Origin: Rugalucina vietnamica
Lineage: Eukaryota > Mollusca > Bivalvia > Lucinida > Lucinidae
Length of the DNA: 64,000 nucleotides
Assembly (NCBI GenBank): GCA_964017185.1
Contig: OZ024878.1
Coordinates: 4,092,151-4,156,150 of the forward strand
Direction of reading: 5' to 3'
Of the stretch, positions 12,001 through 58,183 are shown piece after piece (position 1 is the stretch's first letter; every line of letters begins with the position of its first letter). A program made the position numbers and the translations under genes. The notes under the pieces were generated by a model that saw only the letters and a list, made by a program, of their open reading frames with translations, was not told the origin of the DNA and made no database searches.

Positions 12001-13129
12001 GGTGAGGGAGATGGTAGATCACCTTCGTCAGTTTGTCCTACGGCCGAGCGGTCCCTTTTCAGAGAAAATAGCTTGGTTTTCAGGCCCGACTAAGTTCTTT
12101 TTCTCTGTTCTGGGGCGGTTCGGTAGTGGGTCGGATTTACGAGGACGATCCGCATCTTAAGCATGTCTTGCAGCAGCTTAAGGCAATCCAAATCCTTTTA
12201 CGATCTTTTATATGTTTTTTTTTTTTTTGAAACAATTTCTAAAGTACAATATCAGAACGTAATACTCGCCGACATACAAACACGTAAATACGCCACAACA
12301 AACGTCTACTTCTCCTCCCGCTAGCGCTTGCATGGGTACATGCACATATTTGTGTGTGTGCACGCGTGTCCTTGCATCAAATTTGACATATATAAAAATA
12401 CTCTTTTTACTTCTTCTATCTTCCCTACATTCACACCTCGGATCTAATACTTTGGATCTGAGATCGCAGACATACTGCCACCAACATGCGCTCCACCAAT
12501 TTTCCCCCGTGTCAAAAACATCCAGCTCAAAAACAACTTCCCACATCTTACCATTCATGTATTGCCCTAGACAGATACCCACGGAGAATCATACGCACCT
12601 ATATATATCATTCATTAGAATGCATCGAGCCACAATCTTATATTTACCTACGTAACCACCATTTTTTCTACCTAGGAATCACGCACATTTGCATTTACCC
12701 AGAGTCACTTACCTCCATCCTGCGAAAATACATACAACATTTAATTTATGCCTACCCACAAAAATCCCTGCACCCAAACACCAACGTAAAAATATAACAG
12801 TACGATATACTATATACAAATATGCAAAAAACTCTACACCCTCCTATCATACATACATACATACATAAATACATACATACATACATACAATGCTATGCAA
12901 TTAATGCAATGCAGTGAAATACAATACATACATAAATACATACATACATACATTACATACATACAAACATACATACATACATACATACATACATACATAC
13001 ATACATACAAGAGAATAAAACGTAAATATTAAACAAAATGTAAATATGTAAATATATATTATGTAATATAAGCAAGACCTGCACTGGAGTCCGAAGGGGT
13101 GGAGGTGCGGACAAAAAAAAAAAAAAAAA
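12001..13129. repeat. Possible retroelement 3' tail with tetranucleotide repeat and poly(A)
   Basis: 12001-12210 is GC-richer and unlike its surroundings (CTACGGCCGAGCGGTCCC; CAGCTTAAGGCAATCCAAATC). A long interrupted CATA tetranucleotide repeat (12849-13010) follows, then a poly(A) run at about 13112-13129 after GGTGGAGGTGCGGAC. This looks like a LINE or SINE tail in plus orientation. No coding part was identified, so the class is open. Confidence 0.4.
12849..13010. repeat. (CATA)n microsatellite
   Basis: Interrupted CATACATACATA tetranucleotide repeats with CATAAATA variants over about 160 bp. Confidence 0.95.
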
Positions 13130-13208
13130 AGTACAATGAAGAAAAATGCAAAGAAATGAATATTGTCACATATAGGAGAGATGATTGCTCGTAATCTAAG
13201 CTACAAAT

Positions 13209-13442
13209 GAGCCTGTGCATGACAAAACCAACAATTTGGGTTCCAACCAGGTCCGACACAAGCCAGGCTGTACAGTCACAGAAGATGGTTAGAGGCTGGA
13301 AGTTTTGGATTTAGAAAGTAGAGGAATTGTACTATCCGAGTAGCGAAAACAAAGGCGCTGATTGGCTTCGCAGTTACTGCGAAGCTGAACTTTGCCTTTG
13401 TTGTCGCCTATGCAGGTTGTTGGTTTTCCCATGCGGCGGCTC
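13209..13442 (+). mobile_element. MITE-A, complete copy
   Basis: About 234 bp with imperfect inverted ends: GAGCC...GACAAAACCAACA on the left and TGTTGGTTTTCCC...GGCGGCTC on the right. Internal landmarks shared by all copies are CAGGTCCGACACAAGCC, GGAATTGTACTATCCGAGTAGCGAAAAC and CAGTTACTGCGAAGC. It is the most frequent repeat in the window, with about 12 insertions. Confidence 0.85.
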
Positions 13443-13724
13443 AAATTATATTTGATTGATTTGTACATAGTTTCAACTTATGTTGTACATCCATGTATAA
13501 ACTGAGGTCATATTATAGTCAAGCTATTTTCAGTTTCTTCCTCTCAAAGGCCAGCCACCAGACATGTATGTAGTGCACATTTCTGTCACCATGAACTGAC
13601 AACTGCTCTTCTGAATTAGGGAAGGAGGAAAGGTGGACAAATTTCAACCACTTGTCCACTTGCCAACAAATTAAAACCAGCTACCAACCAACCAACCTAC
13701 CACTCCCCACCAATATTTCAAAGG

Positions 13725-13805
13725 TTGTATCTATTTAAATGTACTAGTGTGAACAATCTTTTCCTGGTCTTTGCCTACTTGTACCTTTTTAATACTCAGT
13801 CTGCA
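13725..13805 (-). repeat. Fragment of dispersed repeat R, inverted
   Basis: TTTTCCTGGTCTTTGCCTACTTGTACC is the reverse of the AAAGGTACAAGTAGGCAAAG end of the repeats at 15153, 39555 and 57951. Confidence 0.6.
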
Positions 13806-14577
13806 CCATCTGGTTACTTTTCTCTATATTTCAATAATTATAAGGATAGAAATCATACATTGTTATGTTGTAAATTCTGGAAATCAAATAATGATCATTT
13901 CTATGATTTCATGAAGCTTTCAAGTAATATGTATATATAAACCAATAACTTGGTAAATGGTTATCATAACTCAATCGTTATCAACCACTCAGGCTAATCT
14001 CATATTGTTAACAAGTACTCAGTGCCCATCATTCCTCCAGAAACCAGTGTAAAAGAAATAAGTGATAAGATGCCTGTGTACAGTGATGAGCATAAGATAT
14101 TGTAGCTTAGAAAATGAACACACCTAGATATGACAATTAAGGCTAATAGGAAACATGCAAGATTAAATTGCAATTTTATTTGCCAGATCTGAAGACTTTT
14201 TGTATACAAAGTCATTGACTGAGTGTTCAAATTATGTTCAGAAAACTGACAAATAATTATGCAATTAAAACTATGCATTTCCTTCATCTCTGTTTTTTAA
14301 CATCTGTCAGTCCAATGGAAATAGTTTCAACATGTCCACATGTCCAAATGCTTTCCTGACTTGGCAGGTGATAAAAAACAGCAGAAAAAATAATGTGATC
14401 TCCACATTAGAGTTTATGTAATTTCACGCGTTTCACAAATCCCGCAATCTTGTCCTTACAAAGCGCTGCATAAATGAACTGTCATTTTTTAAACAAAATG
14501 ACATCAAAATGAACAAAATTATGCTCATTTTCATATGCCATGAATAGCTTTTTGTCACACTGAAATATTTTTCTTTA

Positions 14578-14772
14578 TTCAGTTTAACGTCCCTTTCAAG
14601 ATTATTTCAGCTCATATGAGACGGGCCAATTAGTAGGTGGGCGAAAACGGGAAAAACCACCTGGCACACGCGCAAGCAGAACTTGGCTTGTCTCACGTGG
14701 CCAGAGCAGGGTTCGAACCCACACCAGTGATTAAGAAACTGCGCTCTTAACCGCTCGGCCACGGGGGCCGCC
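14578..14772 (-). mobile_element. tRNA-headed SINE (type S1), minus orientation
   Basis: On the minus strand the head reads GTGGCCGAGCGGTTAAGAG (box A-like) and GGTTCGAACCC (box B), followed by a body (CTTGGCTTGTCTCACG on the plus strand) and a tail with GGGACGTTAAAC. This is the split Pol III promoter of a tRNA-derived SINE. The same SINE recurs at 35109-35363 and in part at 21787-21925. It stands head to head with SINE S2 at 14836. Confidence 0.85.
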
Positions 14773-14835
14773 CAATATTGAATGCATATCGTATTCAGAC
14801 TAAATGTTGATATGTCCTGTGAATGTCTGAATGGG

Positions 14836-15025
14836 TGAGCGTGATGGCATAGTGGTACAGCATTGGACTCTAAATCGAGAGATCCTGGGTTTGATCCCCA
14901 CATGTGGCACCATGATTTGTCCTTGAGCAAGGCAAGTTAACTCCCCGAGTACTGCTTTATACCCATGAAGCAGTGGCTCCGACTTGACACGACTGAAAGA
15001 TTGTTGACTAGGACGTTAAACCTCA
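14836..15025 (+). mobile_element. tRNA-headed SINE (type S2)
   Basis: Head: TGGCATAGTGGTACAGC (box A-like) and GGGTTTGATCCCC (box B-like). Body: CCTTGAGCAAGGCAAGTTAAC, a motif I recall from many metazoan SINE cores. Tail: GGACGTTAAACC. Its 5' head differs from S1, though the ACGTTAAAC tail motif is shared. Confidence 0.8.
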
Positions 15026-15152
15026 ATGCAAACAGTTAAGAAAGTTTGAAGACATCATTCAAAAGGACACAAAGTGTTTAATAAAGCATTTAGATTTAAT
15101 AAAACTTTGTTATTTTAATCTTGAATGAGTGTCATACAAAATATAATGGACA

Positions 15153-15510
15153 AAAAGGTACAAGTAGGCAAAGATCAGGAAAAGGCGCAATCAGAAAAAG
15201 ATTCCCACTCCAAAAACCGAGGTGGGAAAAAACCAAACTAACAATCAGGTACTTATACCATGAAACATATCGTAAGCCGAATGAGCAGCTATTTCCCAAT
15301 AGGTGGCCACTCAGTTACCTTAACTTAACTAAAAATATGGAACATACATAAGGCGCCAACAGCACAAAAAATTTTTATACACCAAAACATAAAACAAAAA
15401 GAACCACCACAGAAGTATCGACTTGGAACGATCAGTAACACAAAGTTACTGGCGGGCTTAAACCGATTTTACATGGCCATAACCTCACCCTCAGCTTCCG
15501 CAGTGGTTCA
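15153..15510. repeat. Dispersed repeat R, copy 1
   Basis: Begins AAAGGTACAAGTAGGCAAAG and ends near CTCAGCTTCCGCAGTGG. Near-identical copies start at 39555 and 57951. A second, partial copy of its inner block (GGCTTAAACCGG...TACATGGCCATAACC) lies at about 15750-15830. No coding frame recognised; possibly the 3' end of a larger retroelement read in reverse. Confidence 0.7.
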
Positions 15511-15829
15511 GTGATATACAAGAAATAAGAAAAATCATATTAAGAAAATAATAAACAAAGATACCAACGTTTAACATGAATAACGGAAAGCAGGGTGATC
15601 AGCTATTGAATGTATTAGGTGGTCACAGTGCTAGCTTGGACAGAACAAGTAAAATGCAGAGGGCTAAGTGAACAGCCAAATTATAATCGGGTGGCCACAA
15701 AGCCATGCAACATGAAACTCGTAATAGGAAAAACTTTGATAAGTGTGAACCACTACAGTAGTACCGCCTTGGAACGGTCAGTTATAAATAACTGGGGGGC
15801 TTAAACCGGTTTTACATGGCCATAACCAA

Positions 15830-17060
15830 AGCATAGGTTTCTATGAAACTGATGAGAAAGTTATGTGTGTCGATAAGCGGCCCCTCTTCTGAGCTGAGTG
15901 TCACAAAAATGCAAAATTTTGGTTTAACCAGTGCTTGTCTGAGAAACTGCTTAAATTTCCAATACCAGTGGATTCACGGTTGAATACATTGATTACAAAT
16001 ATTGTCAGGAATATTTTTATGCCAATTCAAGTCAACATTTCATTATGTCTCATAAAATTTCAGGAATTGCTGAGCGAAATCTGAGGGTACCCCCGTTCTT
16101 GAAATTGGCCACAAAAGGTAATATTTGATCCAGGGGTGTAAATTGTAGTGATATATGGTGCCAATACAAGTAAAAATGTTATATTGTTAACGAAATTCTC
16201 TGTTTTCCGTCATTTTATCCTGTTTTTGGTATTTTTAGGGGTCAAACTTAATGCATGACAAATTTTAACCACACAATCAGAGATATATACTATACATCTT
16301 TATCTCAGACACAATCGACAAAATGGACATTTGTTACCATTCTTTTCACTTCACGGACACTAAACACATAATATAAAATATTTTATATAAGTTATACCCT
16401 TCATAGTTTGTTGCAGTGAAGTCTAGATTACCCCTACCACCTACGAATACACCCACTGCTTTTCCGTTCATAAATCATGTGTTTTCATCTGATGATTTTT
16501 AATAGGTCCTGAACAATCTTAAAATAACTATTATGTTCATGGTAACGTTTAGGCCAGTGACTATCACTTACAGTAATTTTATGCTCTCTGATATATATTG
16601 TAAATTTTTTAAATTATGTTTAATATGATTACCCATTTTACACAATATCTCATGCGGAATGCAACAAGCTGTGGCACCCTGGTCTAGAAACTGGGATGTG
16701 AACCGTTCAAAACAGAAGTTAAAGAAGTTCTATTATATACTGTGCAAACTTATATTAACATGATTAAAATGGATTTTAAGTGTGTAGATTTTTGAGATTG
16801 TATGAGTATTCATTGTGAAGTTATATGGAATATTGTAATGTCTTCGAACTTTCTTAACACCCTGTATCTTGTACACATTCATATCAAATTCTGTGACAGA
16901 AGCTGATATAGATGTATCTGATCAATGACACTTGTGCTGTTATGTTTTATGTTCCTAGTCAACAGCTATGATCATGTCAGGATGTTGTCTCTATTTAATG
17001 ACAGCATGAATCTTTGCTGTGTCTTCAAATCTTCCAATCAGTGTTTGAGCGTGAACCTGA
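15830..17060. other. Gene-less AT-rich stretch
   Basis: No gene, RNA gene or repeat boundary recognised. No long open frame. Confidence 0.4.
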
Positions 17061-17069
17061 AATAAACAA

Positions 17070-20030
17070 AATATATAACCATTGGAAACCATTAGAAAGA
17101 GAAACCCTAAAAACAAAAAGAATGTTCTGCAAGCCGTAGGAGGAGTATGCACAATTGATCATTATTTAATACTTGTAATGGTCCTAAATTGGCTAAGTTT
17201 AAACAACTGTAAATTTGTCAAAAACATTTATATAACAATTCTTCATGCACATTTGCAAAATATCAAAGCTGTAGGAGGATCACAAAATAAGCACTACTGA
17301 TCATTATTTGATATGCGCAATGGTTTTAAATTGGCTTTAAAATTTAAAAAGTTGTAAATTTTCTAAAATATTTATAAAGAATTTGCTAAGTTACAAGTGC
17401 TGTAAATTTGACAAAAATGTTTTTTTTTTTTTTTTTTTTTCAACATGATAATTCTTCATGCATATCTGCAATTTGTCTGTAAAATACTGAGAAGAAATAT
17501 AGAAAGCCCTAGGAGGAGTTGATTTCACATAGTATGTACATTTACTACAACTGTTATTGAATTTAAGGAATTGAGTTGATTCCACAAAGTATGCACTACC
17601 AGCCATTATTGAATATAATTATAGAAAATTTGCAAAGTTAAAAATGCTGTAAATTTGTCAAAAATGATTTTTGACATGATAATTGTTCATGCACATCTGC
17701 AATATATCTGAAACATATCATCAAAATATTAAAAGGAAACATTGAAAGCTGTAAGAGGAGTTGATTTCACAAAGTATGTAGTTTCAGTTCTATGGCAAAC
17801 ATGTTTGATGAAGACTTAAAAAGTTCAATAACTCTTGCAATACTGACCCTTTGGCCCCTAAATTCATACCACACATGTATTGTCTGATGGTGCAAGTGTG
17901 GTGAAAATTTGAAACAAATCAGGCAAAAGCTACTCCAGTTATTCAGCAAAGCTGTCAAAATGTTGCTGTAAAGATGAAAAATGGCAAAGTTAGAAAATGC
18001 TGTAAATTTGTAAAAAATTATTTTTCAACATTATAATTCTTCCTGCACATCTTCAATATGTCTGCAACATGTCTGCAAAGAACTGAAAAGAAATACTGAA
18101 AGCCCTAGGAGGAGTTGATTTCACAAAGTATGCACTACCAACCATTATCGAATATAAGCAATTATAGAAAATTTGCTAAGTTAAAAATGCTGTAAAGTCT
18201 CAAAACTCTTGCAATACTAACCCTTTGGCCCCCAAATTCATACCACACATGTATTGTCTGATGGTGCAAGTGCGGTGAAAATTTGAAACAAATCAGGCAA
18301 AAGCTACTAAAGTTATTCAGCAAAGATGTCAAAATGTTGCTGTAACGTTGAAAAAAGGCAAAGTTAGAAAATGCTGTAAATTTGTCAAAAATTAATTTTT
18401 CAGCATTATAATTCTTCATGCACATCTTCAATATGTCTGTAACATGTCTGCAAAGAACTGAAAAGAAATACTGAAAGCCCTCGGAGGAGTTGATTTCACA
18501 AAGTATGCACTACCAAACATTATTGAATATAAGCAAGTATAGAAAATTTGCGAAGTTAAAAATGCTGTAAATTTGTCAAAAATGATTTTTTCAGCATGAT
18601 AATTCTTCATGCACATCTGCAATATATCTGAAACATATCAGCAAAATATTAAAAGGTAACATTGAAAGCTGTAAGAGGAGTTGATTTCACAAAGTATGTA
18701 GTTTCAGTATTATGGCAAACATGTTATATGAAGACTTAAAAAGTCCCATAACTCTTGCAATACTGATCCTTTGGCCCCTAAATTCATACCACACATGTAT
18801 TGTCTGATGGTGCAAGTGTGGTGAAAATTTGAAACAAATCAGGCAAAAGCTACTAAAGTTATTTAGCAAAGATGTCAAAATGTTGCTGTAACGTCGTAAA
18901 ATGGCAAAGTTAGAAAATGCTGTAAATTTGTCAAAAATTAATTTTTCAGCATTATAATTCTTCATGCACATCTTCAATATGTCTGTAACATGTCTGCAAA
19001 GAACTGAAAAGAAATACTGAAAGCCGTAGGAGGAGTTGATTTCACAAAGTAGGCACTACCAAACATTATTGAATATAAGCAAGTGTAGAAAATTTGCTAA
19101 GTTAAAAATGCTGTAAATTTGTAAAAAATGATTTTTTCAGCATGATAATTCTTCATGCACATCTGCAATATATCTGAAACATATCACCAAAATATTAAAA
19201 GGAAGCATTGACAACTGTAAGAGGAGTTGATTTCACAAAGTATGTAGTTTTAGTATTGTGGCAAACGTTATATGAAGACTTAAAAAGTCCCATAACTCTT
19301 GCAATACTGATCCTTTGGCCCCTAAATTCATACCACACATGTATTGTCTGATGGTGCAAGTGTGTTGAAAATTTGAAGCCAATCGGGCAGAAGGTACTCA
19401 AGTTATTTAGCAAAGATGTCAAAATGTTGACGGAATGACGGAATCACGGAATGACGGACAGGCTGGGCACATCTTCAATATGTCTGTAACATGTCTGCAA
19501 AGAACTGAAAAGAAATACTGAAAGCCGTAGGAGGAGTTGATTTCACAAAGTAGGCACTACCAAACATTATTGAATATAAGCAAGTGTAGAAAATTTGCTA
19601 AGTTAAAAATGCTGTAAATTTGTAAAAAATGATTTTTTCAGCATGATAATTCTTCATGCACATCTGCAATATATCTGAAACATATCACCAAAATATTAAA
19701 AGGAAGCATTGACAACTGTAAGAGGAGTTGATTTCACAAAGTATGTAGTTTTAGTATTGTGGCAAACGTTATATGAAGACTTAAAAAGTCCCATAACTCT
19801 TGCAATACTGATCCTTTGGCCCCTAAATTCATACCACACATGTATTGTCTGATGGTGCAAGTGTGTTGAAAATTTGAAGCCAATCGGGCAGAAGGTACTC
19901 AAGTTATTTAGCAAAGATGTCAAAATGTTGACGGAATGACGGAATCACGGAATGACGGAATCACGGAATGACGGACAGGCTGAAAACAGTATACCCCCCT
20001 AAAACTTCGTTTTGCGGGGGGTATAATTAT
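17070..20030. repeat. Tandem array, probable core and 3' end of a third Helitron-like family
   Basis: Long monomers share GGAGGAGTTGATTTCACAAAG, CTTTGGCCCCTAAATTCATA and GTATTGTCTGATGGTGCAAG. The array ends in GACGGAATCACGGAATGACGG units followed by a hairpin whose arms are ATACCCCCC and GGGGGGTAT around AACTTCGTT (about 19990-20025). Minisatellite cores ending in GACGG-type repeats and a hairpin resemble the H1 and H2 elements. The 5' end was not located. Confidence 0.65.
18967..19968. repeat. Apparently exact 501-bp tandem duplication
   Basis: 18967-19467 and 19468-19968 read the same throughout, from CACATCTTCAATATG to the GACGGAATGACGG units. Other monomers of the array are visibly diverged, so this duplication is very recent or an assembly product. 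Confidence 0.9.
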
Positions 20031-20386
20031 AACAGTCTGCTTATGAACCCCAAAAATAGTGGAATACATGTAATGAGGTTGTCCTGTACATTTAGTTTTG
20101 TCTAATATATAAAACTCCTAATTGCAAAGCGAATAATGCTACCCACTAGAACACTTAGACCATTATCGTTCGGCCATGGGGGCCGCCATTGTTATATCTC
20201 TGGCAGCAGCCATTATCATTAACATCAATGTTTCTTTGAGATTCAGTCTATAGCTGTAACACTGATTAACCCATATGTGACGAATGGATTTTGCCATCAT
20301 TATCAATTGAGTCCACTTTCATTTTTAGGGGTGTTAGGAATGATTTTTGATTCATCTCATTTTCCGATGAAAATTCTACAAGCAAA

Positions 20387-20450
20387 CAGAATAGCCCCAG
20401 ATGGGACGCCGCGTTCTGCGGCGTCACATCTGGGGCTATTCTGTTTGCCT
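20387..20450. repeat. Long near-perfect hairpin
   Basis: CAAACAGAATAGCCCCAGATG pairs with its inverse after a GGGACGCCGC / GCGGCGTCAC centre. It lies in a segment opening TTAACCCATATGTGACG and closing GGGACGCCAGGCTTAAATGAG, so it may be the centre of a foldback MITE. Confidence 0.8.
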
Positions 20451-20469
20451 ATGTCCCATAAAAGGGACG

Positions 20470-21780
20470 CCAGGCTTAAATGAGTTAAGTTGAGGCTAAA
20501 ACAGAGACCAACAACCAATATTATTGTAACTTTTATTACAAACTTGGACAATGTCACTGTGTTGCAGGCTGATTAATTCAGCCATCTCATGATATTTAAT
20601 GATAATTCATGATATCAAACAAAAATAAGTCAAAAACATAATGTGATCTTCTTCATGAGAAAACCTGCCCTTCATATTTCCATTTCGATCCCAAGATCTA
20701 AATGATTTTCATGTTCAACTCAACTGAGTATGGACTTTACCTAGCCACTGTTTGAATTCTAGCAATTAAAAAAGACAATTATTGTGTTCTATATTTGCAA
20801 TTCTTAAACAAACATTGGCTTGCTCAGACAGCTGAGATCTACCTCATCATAAACTTTACATAAACAGAGTTTCTCATGCAGAATCAGAGTAACAAAACAT
20901 AGTAATAGTGACTTGCATGTAAAGTCGAAAATACCCAAGCAACTGATCAGTGCATTTCTTCATGCCACAAATTTTATTTTAATTTATAATACACTACTAT
21001 ATCTGCCTTTAAAATGTATTTCTATTATAATTTTGAGTTTTATAGCCGAGTTAGAGTATATTGAGCCAAGTCAAAGACACAAGAAATGGAAATACTTCTT
21101 GCTATATGGCTTGATTAATTAGCAAACTGGACAAAACAAAACCAAAAAAGCTTCACTTACAAAAATTACACATTGTAGCACTGACAGTCATTTCTTTAGA
21201 CGGGACAAAATTATATTAACATGTAAGTAATGGGTAAATCAATACACAAGACGTTGAGTATAAACCATGTATAGCACTGTAAACTATTTCTTGTGTATTA
21301 AGTTATTTACTATTAAGGCTGGTATTCATAATTATTAACTACTGACATCTTATTCAAGTTTTGATTATTCAATGTATTGCAGAAGTACAAAATTACATGG
21401 CACTGGCCTTATAAATGATCGAACAGCACTTTGATACGTATTACGTAGTAGCACTCAAAAACAACTCTCCTGATTCCAAACTGACCTAAATTTACAACTG
21501 CAACAACTTAATGATGGTCATTTGCTCTTTTTTCAGTTGAATTTATTCACATCTTTAATTATTAAAGCACATTGCTTCAGATCTAGTAATTCAGGGAAAA
21601 AATTTCAACAAAGCAATATTCCATATAACTGCTGTCAAAATCAGAAATTATTTCATGTTTAATATGACTGCATCATTAAAACAAAAACTTAGACTGAACA
21701 AAGCACAACTATTCTCACACAGTTTATTGCAAATAAATATATCTGATATGAAAGACTTGTTACATATTAAACAAAACCAT
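20470..21780. other. Gene-less AT-rich stretch, may include PLK1 downstream flank
   Basis: No coding region recognised. TTTATT at about 21542 and 21722 are possible minus-strand AATAAA signals for PLK1, but nothing shows how far its 3' UTR reaches. Confidence 0.35.
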
Positions 21781-21786
21781 ACACAG

Positions 21787-21925
21787 GCAAATTTTATATT
21801 CAGCTCATATGAGCAGTAGGTGGGACGAAAAAAGGGAGTACCCAGAGAAAAAACACCAGGCACACCCAAAAGCAGCACTTGGCTTTTCTCACGTGCTCTG
21901 TGTGGGGCTCAAACCCACACCAGAC
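21787..21925 (-). mobile_element. tRNA-headed SINE (type S1), partial
   Basis: Shares CAGCTCATATGAGCAGTAGG, CACCAGGCACACCC and CTCACGTGC...GGGCTCAAACCCACACCAG with the S1 copies at 14578 and 35109. The tRNA 5' part is eroded. Confidence 0.7.
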
Positions 21926-22322
21926 ACAGTCGTGAAATTGAACCATTTTAGAACATGTTCATTTAGTACGTACTAACCTGATTATCTGATACTTTTAAAA
22001 ATAACATTCTGAACTGTATTATCAAGTTGGTTTTTAATTTATCTTTTGTGTGTCAATGGAATTTGCACTCTCTGCAATCAATTCTTTTGGGACTAAACTT
22101 CCCCAAGACTATTAGTCAAGCATTTTCACCTCTTAAAATATTTCCAAGAAAACTTTCTTGATGAAACGCTGAGTGAGCTGCATAATGCTGTAATTTTTCC
22201 GCAATGCCAGTTTAGGAGTGTACCAAGGGACACTGTTCTATTGCTTGTTACTGTCAAGTGTATCCAACACTCCCAGAAATCAGTTTCCTTTGAGACTAGA
22301 ATAGAGTGCCCTGACACATTAT

Positions 22323-22553
22323 GAGCTGTGTCATGAGAAAACCGGATTTTTACCTATGCGAAAACAAAGGAGCAGATCAGCTTCGCAGTAACTGCGAAGA
22401 TGATCAGCACCTTTGTTCACGCTACTCAGTACAATTTTTCTTCTTCCTAAATCTCAAATTCCAAGCTTCTACCCATCTTCTGTGCCTGTACAGCTTCGTT
22501 TGTGTCAGACCTGGTCGGAATCCCCAAAGACCGGTTTTCTCGCATCGCGGCTC
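22323..22553 (-). mobile_element. MITE-A, complete copy, inverted
   Basis: GAGCTGTGTCATGAGAAAACC at the left, CGGTTTTCTCGCATCGCGGCTC at the right. Internal landmarks run opposite to the copy at 13209. It lies just downstream of the PLK1 stop codon and may be in its 3' UTR. Confidence 0.8.
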
Positions 22554-22652
22554 GTATTATAGCAATCGGTAACTAGAATATCATGATTGTATTTTTCTGT
22601 CTCCCAACAATCAACAGATGCAACTTCAACCAGTCATGTCCTGCTCAGACGA

Positions 22653-56545
<33,893 letters not shown>

Positions 56546-56840
56546 GTTTATTTCGGAGTAATTGTCTTTTATCTTCAGTTAATTCTAAGGTGTTTTCTGG
56601 GAAAAAAAATCTATGATTTGAAAACAGGTAAGTTCATTCTCTCCCGTGTGTTACTTTCAAATTTGACGAACACATTTCGGAATAGGAAACAAAATTTGAT
56701 TGGTTCAAATAGGAGTGGAGGCTTTTGATTGGCTACTAGTACCGCCACCTAGCGAGCGTGTTGGTTCCCGAATTCTGACGTATAACATAGATTTTACAAC
56801 GGATCATTTGATTGGTGGAAGTAAAAATAAAAACCAATAG
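56546..56840 (-). promoter_or_regulatory. Probable PLK1 promoter: CCAAT boxes and CHR-like elements
   Basis: Upstream of the ATG, CCAAT (ATTGG on plus) lies at 56698-56703, 56727-56732, 56810-56815 and, in the other sense, at 56833-56837. TTTGAA on the minus strand (56656-56661 and 56704-56709) equals the CHR core. Two CCAAT boxes are 29 bp apart, close to the spacing typical of NF-Y sites in G2/M promoters. No TATA box is evident. Transcription start unknown. Confidence 0.55.
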
Positions 56841-57119
56841 AAAGCTGTTTAACATATGACATATTTCTGAATCTTGCAAACGCTTGAACGCGTAATAAAA
56901 ACCGGTACTATGTACTACCTGTGGGAATCGAACCAAGGACCTCTCGTTTCGGATGATCTACCACTACGGTTCTCGCCGCTGTCGCAACATCCAAAACTCA
57001 TATTTCGGCAGGTGCATTTTTGCTTTTTTGTTCAGTTTAGCATGGCGAATGAAATGTATGGAATGATTACATTTTGCAAAGCTAATTTTGAGATGAGCAA
57101 TGTGTTCATACGACTTATT

Positions 57120-57195
57120 AAAACAGTAGCTCCACGGCCGAGTGGTTACGGTCGCTTATTTCATTACTTCGGTCGATTATCTCACCGCTGTGCCC
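57120..57195 (+). repeat. tRNA-like SINE head fragment
   Basis: GCTCCACGGCCGAGTGGTTACGG resembles the S1 head; the box B and body are missing or diverged. Confidence 0.5.
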
Positions 57196-57325
57196 ACTGT
57201 TGTTTTTATCAGAAGAGGTAACATCATTACCTTAAGATAAATGCTGAATAGATTTTAAGAACACCTGCCGCCTGGAACACTGTTTCAGTTCTAAAATAGA
57301 ATAAAAGTTTCCTGATTTACAAACA

Positions 57326-57790
57326 AACGGCAAACTCGAGTGAACAAATTTGATTGGCCTTGATGCTCAAACGGCAAACTCGAGTGAAAAGGGCTGTAAG
57401 GTAATGTTGTCATCTCTTCTGATAAAACATTGTAATTGTTTGGTTAAAGCACATTTTTTATTTCAAAATTCTTTGCACAACATATACAATGCATATTAAG
57501 AACACACATTTGAAACAGGATAGAGACAAAAGCAGAGTTTCATCAATTTAAGCAGTTACCTGATCGGTATCTACATGGCAAAAATTCCACATAGTAAGTT
57601 AAACATTTCACTCGAGTTTGCCGTATCAAAGGTCATTTAGTTTGAAACTGTCACTCAAATCAGCAGATCAATCAATCCAGATGTCTTGGTGGACAACATG
57701 AAAAGAAACTCAGATCTTCGGAACACATGGTCTTCTTGTGTGATGCAAATGCTCAAACGGCAAACCCGAGTGAAAGGGACTGTAACTTGT
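57326..57790. repeat. Repeats of CGGCAAACTCGAGTGAA
   Basis: The 17-mer CGGCAAACTCGAGTGAA occurs near 57328 and 57371, inverted near 57608 (TTCACTCGAGTTTGCCG, one base off in overlap), and as CGGCAAACCCGAGTGAA near 57757. It could mark the ends of a small element; no boundary set. Confidence 0.6.
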
Positions 57791-57950
57791 ACAATTTTAA
57801 AGATAGCCATTTCAAATACGGGTGACACAGAATAACGTGTTTGCTAACAGCAGATTGAATTCCATATTTTTGCGAACACAGAAACATTATGTTTTTCTGT
57901 GTCAATAAAGAGTACACATAAACGAAAAGTCGCAAGAATTTGTGGTGATG

Positions 57951-58183
57951 AAAAGGTACAAGTAGGCAAAGATCAGGAAAAGGCGCAATCAGAAAAAGAT
58001 TCCCACTCCAAAAACCGAGGTGGGAAAAAAACAAACTAACAATCAGGTACCTATACCATGAAACATATCGTAAGCCGAATGAGCAGCTATTTTCCCAATA
58101 CGGGTGGCCACTCAGTTACCTTAACTCAAACTATGAAAACACACATAAGGCGCCAACAGCACAAAAAAAAATTAAACACCATT
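57951..58183. repeat. Dispersed repeat R, copy 3 (truncated)
   Basis: AAAAGGTACAAGTAGGCAAAG to CATAAGGCGCCAACAGCAC, as in copies 1 and 2, then lost. Confidence 0.75.

Noticed and set aside
17070-20030. CRISPR-like array
   Set aside because: Monomers are long, diverged and without short direct repeats plus unique spacers; the setting is a eukaryotic genome.
56880-57000. Possible tRNA gene (GGTTCGATTCCCAC on the minus strand)
   Set aside because: The box B-like part is present but the anticodon stem and acceptor do not pair; more likely a SINE remnant.
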